A DNA stretch of 64,000 bases from Devosia sp. (GTDB lineage: Bacteria > Pseudomonadota > Alphaproteobacteria > Rhizobiales > Devosiaceae). Position 1 is the stretch's first letter, and each line of letters starts with the position of its first letter. Location of the stretch: assembly GCF_028290625.1 (NCBI RefSeq), contig NZ_JAQGJM010000031.1, positions 1-64,000 on the forward strand. Direction: 5' to 3'. The notes under the pieces are model-generated. The model saw nothing but the letters and a program-made list of their open reading frames with translations, made no database searches and was not told where the DNA came from. Shown one piece after another: positions 25,801 to 34,334 of this stretch. Both the position numbers and the translations under genes were made by a program.

Positions 25801-26742
25801 ATGCGTCTGCTCGCGCTCGCACTCATCGGCGCCTTGACCGCCAGTCCGGTCCTCGCCGCCACCACCTATCCGCTGACGCTGCAGAATTGCGGCATGGCTG
25901 TCACGTTCGACAAGGCCCCGGCGCATGTCGTCGCCATCAAGTCGACAGCCACCGAATTGCTGCTGTCGCTCGGCCTGGGTGATCGCATCGTCGGGGTGGG
26001 TTTTCAGGATGGGCCATTGCCCACCGAATTTGCCGCCGCAGGTGCCAATCTCAAGGTGCTGTCTGACAAGCTGCCCTCGCAAGAGATCGTGCTCGGCACC
26101 GAGCCGGACTTCATCTATGGCGGTTGGGAAAGCAATTTCGCCGCCGACGGCGCCGGCGAACGACCAACGCTGGCTGGCCTGGGCGTTGCCAGCTATGTGG
26201 CTCCTGCCGCGTGCCGCTCGGTCAAACCGCCCAAGCTGAGCTTCGACGCGATCTTCGGCGAATTCGAGGAGATGGGCACCATTTTCGACGCCGAGGACGC
26301 GGCGACGGCCCTGGTAGCCACCCAGAAGACCAGCCTCGCCGCCCTGGCGCCGGACCCGCGCGGCCTGACCGCCGTCTGGTATTCCTCCGGCACCAAGGCG
26401 CCCTATGTGGGCGCAGGCAATAATGCGCCGGCCATGATGATGGACGCGCTCGGCCTCAAGAACATTTTCGCCGATGTGGATGACGGCTGGATTTCGGCCA
26501 GTTGGGAGGCGGTCGTCGATGCCAATCCCGACGTGATCGTGCTGGTCGACGCCGCCTGGAATTCGGCCGCGCAGAAGAAGAAGCTGCTGGCCGAAAATCC
26601 AATCACCAGCCAGCTCGATGCGGTGATCAACCAGCGCTACCTGGTCATTCCCTTCCCCGCGTCCGAGGCCGGCGTGCGCAATGTGCCGGCGACCATCGAC
26701 ATGGCAGCCCAACTGACGGCGCTGCAATTCCCAACCCCCTGA
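25801..26742 (+). CDS. Periplasmic binding protein of a proposed F420-0 importer
   Basis: 313 residues with a signal peptide ending PVLA. It has the two-lobe BtuF/FecB fold (HVVAIKSTATELLLSLGLGDRIVGV; ALGLKNIFADVDDGWISASWEAV; ANPDVIVLVD). Stretches such as YGGWESNFAADGAGERPTL, VWYSSGTKAPYVGAGNNAP and VIPFPASEAGVRNV are as I recall from the actinobacterial family proposed to bind F420-0 (F420 lacking glutamates) and found next to cofE. It starts 2 nt after the cofE stop and shares one base with the permease start. Ligand assignment is inferred from family and context; cobalamin or iron chelates are less likely. Confidence 0.85.
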   Translation: MRLLALALIGALTASPVLAATTYPLTLQNCGMAVTFDKAPAHVVAIKSTATELLLSLGLGDRIVGVGFQDGPLPTEFAAAGANLKVLSDKLPSQEIVLGTEPDFIYGGWESNFAADGAGERPTLAGLGVASYVAPAACRSVKPPKLSFDAIFGEFEEMGTIFDAEDAATALVATQKTSLAALAPDPRGLTAVWYSSGTKAPYVGAGNNAPAMMMDALGLKNIFADVDDGWISASWEAVVDANPDVIVLVDAAWNSAAQKKKLLAENPITSQLDAVINQRYLVIPFPASEAGVRNVPATIDMAAQLTALQFPTP

Positions 26743-27758
26743 TGACGCCAAGACCGGTATATGTGATGGCCTATGCCGGTCTTTGGGCCCTGCTGCTGGC
26801 CAGCGCCGCAGTGGCCATGACGTTGGGCCCGGCTCATATCTCGGTCGGCGAGGTTTGGGGCACGCTGCTGCACCATCTGGGCCTGTTGGCCGATAGTCCG
26901 GTGTCGCGCCTGCGCGACGCCATCGTGTGGGAATTGCGGCTGCCGCGCGTGCTCGCCGCCTTGGGCGTCGGCGCTGGTCTGGCGCTAGCTGGCACTGTCA
27001 TGCAGGTGCTCACCCGCAATCCGCTGGCCGATCCCTATCTGCTGGGCCTGTCCTCGGGTGCGGCTTTTGGCGCAGTGGTATTCCTCTTGGCCGGGGCGGC
27101 TTTGCTGATGCCGCTGGGGGCATTTCTCGGCAGCCTTGCCGCACTAGGCCTCGCGCTGGCGATCGCGCGGCTGCTGGGCGGCGCGACTCCATCGCGGGCA
27201 ATCCTTGCCGGTATCTGCATCGCTGCACTCGCCTCCGCGGGCACATCGCTACTGATCTTCTGGTCGGCCACCGGCGACTCTTACCGCGAAATCCTGAGCT
27301 GGCTCATCGGCTCGCTCAGCGGCTCAAACTGGAGCGATGTCCTGCTGGTCGGCTTGGGCCTCGTCCTCTGCGCCCCCATCATCCTGCTTTCCGGACGCGG
27401 GCTTGATGCCTTCGCCTTTGGCGATGCGGCGGCGGCGAGCCTGGGCATCGATATTGTCCGCCTGCGCTGGACGCTGCTCGCCGCCACCGCCCTGCTGACC
27501 GGCGTCATGGTGGCCGTCGGCGGAGCCATCGGCTTTGTCGGCCTCGTCGTGCCCCACGCCGTGCGGCTGGCTGTCGGCTCGCGCCACCGTGTGCTGCTGC
27601 CCATGTCTATGCTGGTTGGCGCGGTTTTCATGCTGTGGACGGACACCGCCGCGCGCAGCCTGTTCGATCCGCGCGAATTGCCGGTCGGCATTGTCACCGC
27701 GCTGGTCGGCGCGCCGGTGTTCCTGCTCATCTTGCTGCGCTATCGGCGGGTCACATGA
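26742..27758 (+). CDS. ABC importer permease (FecCD/BtuC type), proposed F420-0 transporter
   Basis: 338 residues with about ten membrane segments of the type II importer permease family: WELRLPRVLAALGVGAGLALAG, NPLADPYLLGLSSGAAFGA, and the ATPase-contact region AIGFVGLVVPHAVRL. Length is normal for BtuC. The ATG overlaps the binding-protein stop (TGATG) and the 3' end overlaps the ATPase start by 4 nt (ATGA). It forms the inner-membrane channel that would move F420-0 or a related compound from the binding protein to the cytoplasm. Confidence 0.88.
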   Translation: MTPRPVYVMAYAGLWALLLASAAVAMTLGPAHISVGEVWGTLLHHLGLLADSPVSRLRDAIVWELRLPRVLAALGVGAGLALAGTVMQVLTRNPLADPYLLGLSSGAAFGAVVFLLAGAALLMPLGAFLGSLAALGLALAIARLLGGATPSRAILAGICIAALASAGTSLLIFWSATGDSYREILSWLIGSLSGSNWSDVLLVGLGLVLCAPIILLSGRGLDAFAFGDAAAASLGIDIVRLRWTLLAATALLTGVMVAVGGAIGFVGLVVPHAVRLAVGSRHRVLLPMSMLVGAVFMLWTDTAARSLFDPRELPVGIVTALVGAPVFLLILLRYRRVT

Positions 27759-28546
27759 GCGGGCTGGTCGTCGAAGGCGTCACGGTCAAGGCCGGGGAAC
27801 GGAGCATCCTGGATGGCGCCGGTTTCACGGCGCCCGCCGGTGCCGTCACCGGCCTGATCGGCCCCAATGGCGCCGGCAAGTCCACCTTGATCGGCGCCGT
27901 CATGGGCCTGCGCCGGCTCCTCGGCGGCACGATTGCATTCGATGACGCTAGCCTGCCCACCATGCCGCCCGCTGAACGCGCCCGGCTCTGCGCCCATGTC
28001 GAACAATTCGCCACCACGACCGAGCGGCTGACCGTGGGCGATGTCGTGGGGCTGGGGCGCGTGCCTTTCCAATCCGCGTGGCAGACCGCACCGTCGGCGC
28101 ACGACGAGGCAGTGGTCACCTCGGCGCTCGCTGCCATGGGCATGTCCGCCTTTGCCGGCCGGCTCTATCACCTACTGTCGGGTGGCGAGCAGCAACGCGT
28201 GCAGATCGCCCGCGCACTGGCGCAGGAGCCCCGCCTGTTGTTGCTGGACGAACCCACCAGCCATCTCGATATCCGGGCGCAACTTTTGGTGCTGGATGTG
28301 CTGCGCCAGCAGGCCCAGGCGGGCTGCTCCGTGGTGCTGGCCATGCACGACCTGAACCTCGCCGCGCGCTATTGCGACCATCTCGTGGCGCTCAACGCCG
28401 GCAAGGTGGTTGCCGAAGGCAGACCAGCCGATGTGCTTGATCCCGATCTGTTGTTGCGCGTCTACGGCGTCGCGGCCACGATCGTGCAGGTGCCGGGCAA
28501 GCCCTATCCATTGGTGATCTACGATTCTGCGCCGAATTCCGATTGA
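27755..28546 (+). CDS. ABC importer ATP-binding protein, proposed F420-0 transporter
   Basis: 263 residues of the FecE/BtuD class with all motifs: Walker A GPNGAGKST, signature LSGGEQQRVQIARAL, Walker B LLLLDEPTSHLD, and switch His in AMHDLNLAA. It powers the two-gene importer upstream and starts inside the permease gene (ATGA overlap). The stop codon region contains a TTGACA (28,542-28,547), a likely -35 of the next promoter. Confidence 0.9.
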   Translation: MSGLVVEGVTVKAGERSILDGAGFTAPAGAVTGLIGPNGAGKSTLIGAVMGLRRLLGGTIAFDDASLPTMPPAERARLCAHVEQFATTTERLTVGDVVGLGRVPFQSAWQTAPSAHDEAVVTSALAAMGMSAFAGRLYHLLSGGEQQRVQIARALAQEPRLLLLDEPTSHLDIRAQLLVLDVLRQQAQAGCSVVLAMHDLNLAARYCDHLVALNAGKVVAEGRPADVLDPDLLLRVYGVAATIVQVPGKPYPLVIYDSAPNSD

Positions 28547-28587
28547 CAACGGCGCGCCGTCAGCCAAAATTTGATCGTCTGGTCAAA
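28542..28587 (+). promoter_or_regulatory. Promoter and palindromic operator for the second F420-type LLM gene
   Basis: TTGACA (28,542-28,547), 17 nt, then CAAAAT (28,565-28,570) is a plausible sigma-70 promoter. Overlapping the -10 and the start region is TTTGATCGTCTGGTCAAA (28,570-28,587), which is the same operator found before the first F420 gene. The dyad extends outward: CAGCCAAA on the left and TTTGGCTG on the right, about 35 nt of symmetry with one indel. Confidence 0.7.
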
Positions 28588-28611
28588 TTTGGCTGCAGGG
28601 AGCGGGCAACC

Positions 28612-29613
28612 ATGGAATTCGGAATCACCTTCAAGGGTTTCGTCGATGCCGAGCGGGCGCGCTATCTGGTGCGGGCGGCCGAATATGCCGGCTTCAGCTA
28701 TTGCTGGTTCTATGATTCCCACATCCTCTGGCGCGATTGCTACGCCGCCATCGCCATGTGCATGGAACACACAGAGAATATGCGCTTCGGCCCGCTGGTG
28801 ACCAATCCCGACGTGCGCGACTGGTCCGTAGCGGCCTCGATTTTCGGCTCGCTCTCCAAGCAGAGCGGCGGCCGCTTCGACCTGGCAGTCGGCCGCGGCG
28901 ATAGCTCGATGCGCGTTATGGGCAAAAAGCCCGCGACCCTGGCCCGCGTTGCCGATTTCATCGCCAAGACCAAGGCCATGGTGCGTGGCGAAGAGGTTAG
29001 CTACGGCGAAATCCCCGCCGCCGTGAAATTCCCCTGGGCCGTCGGCCACGAGATCCCGAGCTGGATCGCCGCCTATGGTCCGCTGGCGCTCAAGACCGCC
29101 GGCGAGCATGCCGATGGCGTAGTGCTGCAGCTTGCCGATCCGGGGCTGTGCAAATGGTTCATCGACCAGTGCGTCGATGCGGGCAAGGCGGCCGGCAAGG
29201 ACATGTCCGGCTTCCGCTCGATGGCGGCCGCCCCGGCCTATTTCGGCGACAAGAAGAAGGCCATCGAGGCGGTCAAATGGTTCCCCGCCATGGTGGGCAA
29301 CCACGTGGCCGACATCGTGGAAAAGTACGGCACCGACTCGGACCAGGTGCCCAAGAGCCTGACCGCCTATGTCGAAAAGCGCCGCGGCTACGACTATTCC
29401 AAGCACGGCCAGGCGGACAACCCCTTCCTCGATTTCATCACTGACGACATCGTAGAAAGCTTCTGCGTGCTGGGTGAACCCGAGGACCACATCGCCAAGG
29501 TGCGCGAACTGGAGGCGGCGGGCGTCACCCAATTCAACATCTATCTCGATAGCGGCGAAGAGGAAGACATCATCGCCAGGTATGGCCGCGAAGTCATCCC
29601 GGCTTTCCGCTAG
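28612..29613 (+). CDS. F420-type LLM oxidoreductase
   Basis: 333 residues of luciferase-like barrel: MEFGITFKGFVDAERARYL, FSYCWFYDSHILWRD, ENMRFGPLVTNPDVRD, GGRFDLAVGRGDSSMRVMGK, PSWIAAYGPLALKTAGEHADG. It resembles the subgroup annotated as F420-dependent (CPS_4043-like) that is found in proteobacteria; whether it uses F420 or FMN cannot be decided by eye. It lies 65 nt after the importer ATPase with its own promoter and the shared operator, so it belongs to the same regulon. The start at 28612 follows GGGAGC. Confidence 0.82.
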   Translation: MEFGITFKGFVDAERARYLVRAAEYAGFSYCWFYDSHILWRDCYAAIAMCMEHTENMRFGPLVTNPDVRDWSVAASIFGSLSKQSGGRFDLAVGRGDSSMRVMGKKPATLARVADFIAKTKAMVRGEEVSYGEIPAAVKFPWAVGHEIPSWIAAYGPLALKTAGEHADGVVLQLADPGLCKWFIDQCVDAGKAAGKDMSGFRSMAAAPAYFGDKKKAIEAVKWFPAMVGNHVADIVEKYGTDSDQVPKSLTAYVEKRRGYDYSKHGQADNPFLDFITDDIVESFCVLGEPEDHIAKVRELEAAGVTQFNIYLDSGEEEDIIARYGREVIPAFR

Positions 29614-29766
29614 AAAACGACGCGGCGCTCTGCTCTTGCTGATGGCCAGTTTCGTGCGCGGCGCCATCCGCAATACGCTCAAACGCCGCCGCACTGATCC
29701 GGACCCGTTCACCGAGCTGGAACGCGCCCGAATTGGGTCCATGTGTTGGCAGGCGATCGCCGCGCG

Positions 29767-30504
29767 CTAGTGACATAGCCGGGCGACAAAGCGGTCGATC
29801 TCGGCGATGCCGAGGCCGGAGGCGTGGCAGTAATTGGCGATGCCGCCATGCTGGTTCCGCAGGTGGGCGAGCATTGCCTGCATGGTCGTGGCGTCACTGG
29901 CGAGGACGAGATCAAGATGCGCCATGTCGACGGCGCGTTCTCGAGCCGCCAGGCGGAGCCGATCCAGCATCGGAGCGGCGAGTGTCGCCGTCAGCGCGTA
30001 ATCGGTGATGATGTCGTCCTCCGCGACATCGGCCAGCAGCAACAACAACGCCGCGACGATGCCGGTGCGATCCTTGCCGACGGTGCAATGGAACAGCACC
30101 ATGCCCTCGGGCGCGCCGGCGATGGCACCGAGCACTTGCGCGATACGGTCACCGCAGCGGTCAAGCGCATCGCGATAACGCGCCGCCATATCGAACGGGG
30201 TATCGGCGATGGCGATAGGCGACAGCGCATCGAACAGGGCGATGTTGCGATAGACGACGCTCGCGTCGTCGGCGAAGGGATTGGGTGCGCTGGCGAGTTC
30301 GCCGGGCCCGCGCAGGTCGATGACCAGCGACAGCCCCTCCGCCAGCAATTGATCGCGGCCGACCTGGGAGAGATGGAACAGGGAATCGCCCCGCAGCACC
30401 CGGCGCCATTGGGTGATGCCGCCATGGGTTCGGGCATAGCCGCCCAGATCGCGCACATTGTGCGTATTGGGCAGCGTCAGGTGACGGGCATAGTCGTGCT
30501 GCAT
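29767..30504 (-). CDS. Tyrosine-protein phosphatase (PTP/DSP superfamily)
   Basis: 245 residues. The N terminus has THNVRDLGGYARTHGG and LRGDSLFHLS, typical of the bacterial Y_phosphatase3 group, and the P-loop is HCTVGKDRTG (HCX5R) with Cys as nucleophile. DLRGPGE supplies the WPD-like loop region. Substrate may be phosphotyrosine, phospholipid or phosphoinositide; the family is mixed. I start at ATG 30504 (MQHDYARHL). A strong GGAGG-ATG at 30,649-30,661 is in frame and would add 49 odd residues; see the note on the upstream region. Confidence 0.82.
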   Translation of the reverse strand: MQHDYARHLTLPNTHNVRDLGGYARTHGGITQWRRVLRGDSLFHLSQVGRDQLLAEGLSLVIDLRGPGELASAPNPFADDASVVYRNIALFDALSPIAIADTPFDMAARYRDALDRCGDRIAQVLGAIAGAPEGMVLFHCTVGKDRTGIVAALLLLLADVAEDDIITDYALTATLAAPMLDRLRLAARERAVDMAHLDLVLASDATTMQAMLAHLRNQHGGIANYCHASGLGIAEIDRFVARLCH

Positions 30505-30811
30505 CGCTGGTCTCTTCGAATACAAGAAAGTTTTCGGGGCGCCGCAGCGGATTAGTCCTGAGGCATCGGCCCCTGGGCCGTTTCCTGCGCCGAGGTCAGC
30601 ACCTGGGTCACGTCCCCATCGCCAAACACGGCTTCGGTCGCTTTCGGACATCTGGACCTCCGCTGGTGGAGTGTAAATATCAGCGCAGCACCAAGGCCAT
30701 GTGACGGCGGGGCTGAGCCTCTGGGCTGCCGCATTTCTCCGGGAAACCAGTGGCACCGCATTTCAGGTGTCATCGTTGAGCGGTTAAGATGGCGACCCCG
30801 GAGATTCGCTT
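30505..30811. other. 307-nt divergent gap containing a possible broken small ORF
   Basis: On the minus strand a strong GGAGG lies 5 nt before an ATG at 30,649-30,651. From it the frame runs into the phosphatase with unnatural composition, while after a one-base shift the sequence reads TEAVFGDGDVTQVLTSAQET and stops at 30,552 with normal high-GC3 codons. This suggests a small gene of about 32 codons broken by one inserted base. Nothing else is seen apart from promoters for both sides. Confidence 0.3.
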
Positions 30812-31624
30812 ATGTCGATACAATACGACGCCGTTCTCGCCGACATCACACAGCTTGCCCGCCAGGCGGGTGCGCTGACGCTTGAATATTTCAAGCAGTT
30901 CCGCGACCTTGAAATCGGCATCAAGGGGCCTGCCGATTTCGTGTCCGAGGCGGACAAGGAATCCGAACTGCTGATCCGCAAATTCCTGTTCGAGCGCTAT
31001 CCCGACTGGAGTTTTACCGGCGAGGAGTTCGCTCCAGTCACCGGCAGGGATCCGGAGCATCGCTGGCTGGTCGACCCGATCGATGGCACGACCAACTTCA
31101 TCAATGGCATGCACTATACCATCTCGATCGCGCTGCGACGCGGCAATGAAACGGTGTGCGGCGTGCTGTACAATCCGCCCGCCGACGAGATGTTTACCGT
31201 CATCAAGGGGCAAGGCGCCTTCCTGAACGGTGAGCGGCTACAAGTCAGCCAGCAGACCGATATCGGCCTGATGACCGTTGGCACCGGGCTGCCGACGCCG
31301 AACCTGCAGCTTTATCCGGGCTCTTACGATCGCCTCGATGCCATCCGGGCGCCGATCGGCGCGGTGCGCATCGTCGGCAGCGCCGCCAATTCCTGCGCCT
31401 ATGTGGCGATGGGCCGGCTCACCGGCTATTACGAGGAAACCGGCTTCGTCGATACGGCCGTGGGTATCCTCCTGGTCGAGGAAGCCGGCGGCGTGGTGAC
31501 GGATTGGTGGGGCCGCGGGCCGGAAGTCTATGAAAAGACCGGCACGCTGATCGTCGCCAATAAGGCGACGCATGCCTTCCTGCTGGAGCAGCTCAAGGAC
31601 GTGCCGCGCAAGGACCCGGCCTAA
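30812..31624 (+). CDS. Inositol monophosphatase family protein
   Basis: 270 residues with the full metal-dependent phosphatase signature: FTGEEFAP (Glu ligand), VDPIDGTTNFINGMHY, and the C-terminal FVDTAVGILLVEEAGG, where WD is VD but the metal Asp remains. GSAANSCAYVAMGRL is also conserved. Acts on inositol-1-phosphate or related sugar phosphates; SuhB-type family, exact substrate open. Its stop overlaps the tail of the convergent glycerophosphodiesterase gene. Confidence 0.88.
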   Translation: MSIQYDAVLADITQLARQAGALTLEYFKQFRDLEIGIKGPADFVSEADKESELLIRKFLFERYPDWSFTGEEFAPVTGRDPEHRWLVDPIDGTTNFINGMHYTISIALRRGNETVCGVLYNPPADEMFTVIKGQGAFLNGERLQVSQQTDIGLMTVGTGLPTPNLQLYPGSYDRLDAIRAPIGAVRIVGSAANSCAYVAMGRLTGYYEETGFVDTAVGILLVEEAGGVVTDWWGRGPEVYEKTGTLIVANKATHAFLLEQLKDVPRKDPA

Positions 31625-32454
31625 GCCAGCGCCGCCGCCAGTCCTTCGGGATCGTCGGTGGTGATCTGATCGACCTTGAGCGCCAGCAGGCGCTCAACAC
31701 GGCTGACGCTTTCAGGGTCGGAGCGTTGGATGGTGTAAGCGTCGATGCGCCGACCGTGGGCCTGGAAAGCCGCAATGATGTCAAAGCCCGCATCGTCGGC
31801 GCCGAGCACCAGCTGCCAGGCCAGATAGATCATCTCGGCATTGGGGGACGCAGCCACAGCATCGGCGACGAAGCCGGCGAAATCCTGGCTTTTGGCTAGG
31901 TTGTCCAGTGCATCGCCATGGCAGGGGTCGTAGCCGATGCGCACGCCCGGCGCGGCCGTGGTCAGTAAGCGAACCGCCTCGGCATCGCCCGATGAGAGGA
32001 TCATATTGGTGGCGACTGGCGCGACACTGAGGGCAAAATTGTCGAGTGCGCGCTGGTCCAGCGCTGCGGCGTCCTCTTTGTAGTCCAGTTGCAGCAGGGC
32101 GTCGGGATGCACCGTCTCGTTTGCCAGTAGCGCCGCCAAATCCTCCAGCAGCATAATCGGCTCATCGATCGGCGCGCCGTCGTTGTCACGAAGGCGCAGC
32201 GCCCGTAGTTCGGCGGCGGTCTTGGAGAGCACCGCACCCGTGCCCGTGCTTTCGCGTCCCAGGTTCATGTCGTGCAACACGGCAAAGCCGCGTTCGCCAT
32301 GGATGACGAGGTCGACCTCGACGCTGGCGCCCAGGCGCATGCCCTCTACGATGCGCGAGCCGGTAAAGACCGAGTCGCTGGCGCGCCGACGGCCGCGATG
32401 CCACTTGAAGAACGTACGGTGGCCGTTGCGGGTCACTGAAATCGCATCAGCCAT
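31621..32454 (-). CDS. Glycerophosphodiester phosphodiesterase family protein
   Basis: 277 residues. GDPD landmarks are WHRGRRR (HRG), VEVDLVIH (metal Glu and Asp), VLHDMNLGRESTGTG (second His-Asp), LQLDYKED in place of the usual IEIK, and QITTDDPEGL at the end. The Glu-Asn-Thr following HRG in classical enzymes is missing. It hydrolyses glycerophosphodiesters to glycerol-3-phosphate and an alcohol in the cytoplasm. Its start overlaps the ABC ATPase gene by 8 nt, so it is the last gene of the importer operon, implying that the importer brings in its substrate. Confidence 0.82.
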   Translation of the reverse strand: MADAISVTRNGHRTFFKWHRGRRRASDSVFTGSRIVEGMRLGASVEVDLVIHGERGFAVLHDMNLGRESTGTGAVLSKTAAELRALRLRDNDGAPIDEPIMLLEDLAALLANETVHPDALLQLDYKEDAAALDQRALDNFALSVAPVATNMILSSGDAEAVRLLTTAAPGVRIGYDPCHGDALDNLAKSQDFAGFVADAVAASPNAEMIYLAWQLVLGADDAGFDIIAAFQAHGRRIDAYTIQRSDPESVSRVERLLALKVDQITTDDPEGLAAALA

Positions 32455-33496
32455 GATTGTCGAGGCTCCGGAAAATGGCGACGTTGTCGCGATAGGCGGC
32501 AAAGGCGCGCGGTTTGAGATTGATGGCCTGGCCGGCGGTCCAGGCCCGCGCCTCGCCCACCATAGCCTTGAGCCGTACGCCATCGGGTAGGTCGATATCG
32601 ACGATGGCATGGGTGCCGTAATCGGTGACACGATGGATTTTGGCCATTCCGACGCCGGACGCGGGCACGATATGCAGCGCCTCGGGCCGCACCGCCAGCG
32701 TTGCCTGCCCATCGGCCGCCGTCAGCGGCACGGTGAAGCCGGTGTGGGTGAAAACGTTGTTGGCGATCGTGCCGTCCACCAGGTTCATGCTGCCGATAAA
32801 GCCGGCCACGAACGGGCTCGCCGGTTCGCGATAGACCACGTCCGGACGGTCGGCCTGTTCGGTATGGCCATCGCGCATGACGACAATCCGGTCGGCGAGG
32901 GCCAATGCCTCATCCTGTCCGTGGGTCACGAACAGCGTCGTGATCTTGAGGCGCTGCTGGATATCGCGCACTTCCTCGCGCAGACGTTCGCGCAAATGCT
33001 GGTCAAGGCTGGCGAAGGGCTCATCGAGCAACAGGATCTTGGGCTCCAGCACCAGCGAGCGGGCGAGCGCCACGCGTTGCTGCTGACCGCCGGAGAGCTG
33101 GGTGGTGGCGCGCGAACCGTAGCCGCTCAGACCCACCAGTTCGAGTACGGCCTCGACCTTTTGCCTGATCTCGGCTTTAGGCAGATGGCGCAGCTTGAGG
33201 CCGAAGGCCAGGTTGTTGAAGACGTTCATATGCGTCCACAGCGCGTGGCTCTGGAACACCATGCCGGTGGGGCGCCGTTCGGGAGGAACGCGGGTCACGT
33301 CGTCGCCATCAATGGTGATCAGTCCACCGCTCGGCGTTTCGAAACCGCCGATCATGCGCAGGAGGGTCGACTTGCCAGAGCCCGAGGGGCCGAGCAGGCA
33401 GACCAGTTCGCCATCGGCGACGGTCAGGCTGAAATCGTCCACCGCCATGGTGGTGGAAAATTTCTTGGTGACGCCCTGGATATCAAGCATGGCCAT
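32447..33496 (-). CDS. ABC importer ATP-binding protein (PotA/UgpC/FbpC type)
   Basis: 349 residues: ATPase domain with GPSGSGKST, the Q-loop in GMVFQSHALW, LSGGQQQRVALARSL and LLLDEPFASLD, then a C-terminal TOBE-like regulatory domain from about residue 240 (LAVRPEALHIVPASG). It drives the two permeases encoded upstream in the same operon. The start at 33496 is the first ATG; a second lies two codons later. It overlaps the downstream GDPD gene, pointing to a phosphodiester or polyol-phosphate substrate. Confidence 0.88.
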   Translation of the reverse strand: MAMLDIQGVTKKFSTTMAVDDFSLTVADGELVCLLGPSGSGKSTLLRMIGGFETPSGGLITIDGDDVTRVPPERRPTGMVFQSHALWTHMNVFNNLAFGLKLRHLPKAEIRQKVEAVLELVGLSGYGSRATTQLSGGQQQRVALARSLVLEPKILLLDEPFASLDQHLRERLREEVRDIQQRLKITTLFVTHGQDEALALADRIVVMRDGHTEQADRPDVVYREPASPFVAGFIGSMNLVDGTIANNVFTHTGFTVPLTAADGQATLAVRPEALHIVPASGVGMAKIHRVTDYGTHAIVDIDLPDGVRLKAMVGEARAWTAGQAINLKPRAFAAYRDNVAIFRSLDNHG

Positions 33497-33512
33497 ACGC
33501 CAAAAGACCTTT

Positions 33513-34334
33513 CTAGCCGCCGAAGCCGCGGGCAAACGAGCCCGAGCTGATGATGCGCCGCGCGAACAACAGCGCGGCAAAGGAGGGCACCCACAGGATC
33601 ACCGACAGTACGGCGCCGTATTGGATGACCGGCTGGTTGTTGATGAAGGAGATCATCAGCACCGGCAGTGTGCGAATCTGCGGCGCGCCGATCAGCCAGG
33701 CGCCCTCGGTTTCGTAGAAGGTGCCGACAAAGCTCAGCAGCACTGCCGCGGCGATGGTCGGGCCGGCCTGGGGCAAGGTGATCGACCAGAATACGCGGAA
33801 TGGTTTCGCCCCGACATCGCGGGCGGCCTCTTCCATGCGCCGGTCCACTGACTGGAAAGCGGCCACAGGAATCCAGATCATGAACAGCAGCGTGCCCACG
33901 AGCTGGATCAGCACCACGCCCCAGAAAGTGGCGATCAGATTGAGTTGCAGGAAAATGCCGGCGATGGCGACCAGGAGGCCGAATTTGGGAAAGGCGTGCC
34001 CGGCGAGGAAGGAGAAGAACAGCAGGTTGCGGGCCGGAAATTCCATGCGGGCGAAGGCATAGGCCGCCGGCAGGCAGATGACGCAGGAGAGCAGCGTCAC
34101 CGTGACCGAGAGGCTGAGGCTGGTGGTGATCGAGCTCCAAACATCGGCGCGAGCCAAGGTCTGTTGCCAGAATTTCAGCCCGAATTCCTGCGGGATCACC
34201 GAGGGATAGCGCCACACATTGGTGAAGGCCCAGGTGCCCACCACCAGCAGCGGGAAGATGATGACGATGGTCAACACCGCCGCAAAGCCGATGCCGGTCC
34301 AGTCGGTGCGCTTTTCAATCAGGGCACGGGCCAT
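33513..34334 (-). CDS. ABC importer permease, second subunit
   Basis: 273 residues with six membrane segments and an EAA loop (EEAARDVGAKPFRVFWSITLP) that contacts the ATPase. It resembles the PotC/ThiP-like permease type. The ATG overlaps the stop of the first permease by one base (TGATG), so the pair is translationally coupled. Confidence 0.87.
   Translation of the reverse strand: MARALIEKRTDWTGIGFAAVLTIVIIFPLLVVGTWAFTNVWRYPSVIPQEFGLKFWQQTLARADVWSSITTSLSLSVTVTLLSCVICLPAAYAFARMEFPARNLLFFSFLAGHAFPKFGLLVAIAGIFLQLNLIATFWGVVLIQLVGTLLFMIWIPVAAFQSVDRRMEEAARDVGAKPFRVFWSITLPQAGPTIAAAVLLSFVGTFYETEGAWLIGAPQIRTLPVLMISFINNQPVIQYGAVLSVILWVPSFAALLFARRIISSGSFARGFGG

Noticed and set aside
25801..28546. Cobalamin or iron-siderophore importer
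   Set aside because: The fold allows it, but there is no TonB receptor, B12 riboswitch or Fur box nearby, and cofE with F420 enzymes flank the cassette.
29642..29770. 42-codon plus-strand ORF (MASFVRGAIRNTLKRRR...) after the second F420-type LLM gene
   Set aside because: Codon use is host-like, but there is no ribosome-binding site and the end overlaps the convergent phosphatase stop; too little to call a gene.
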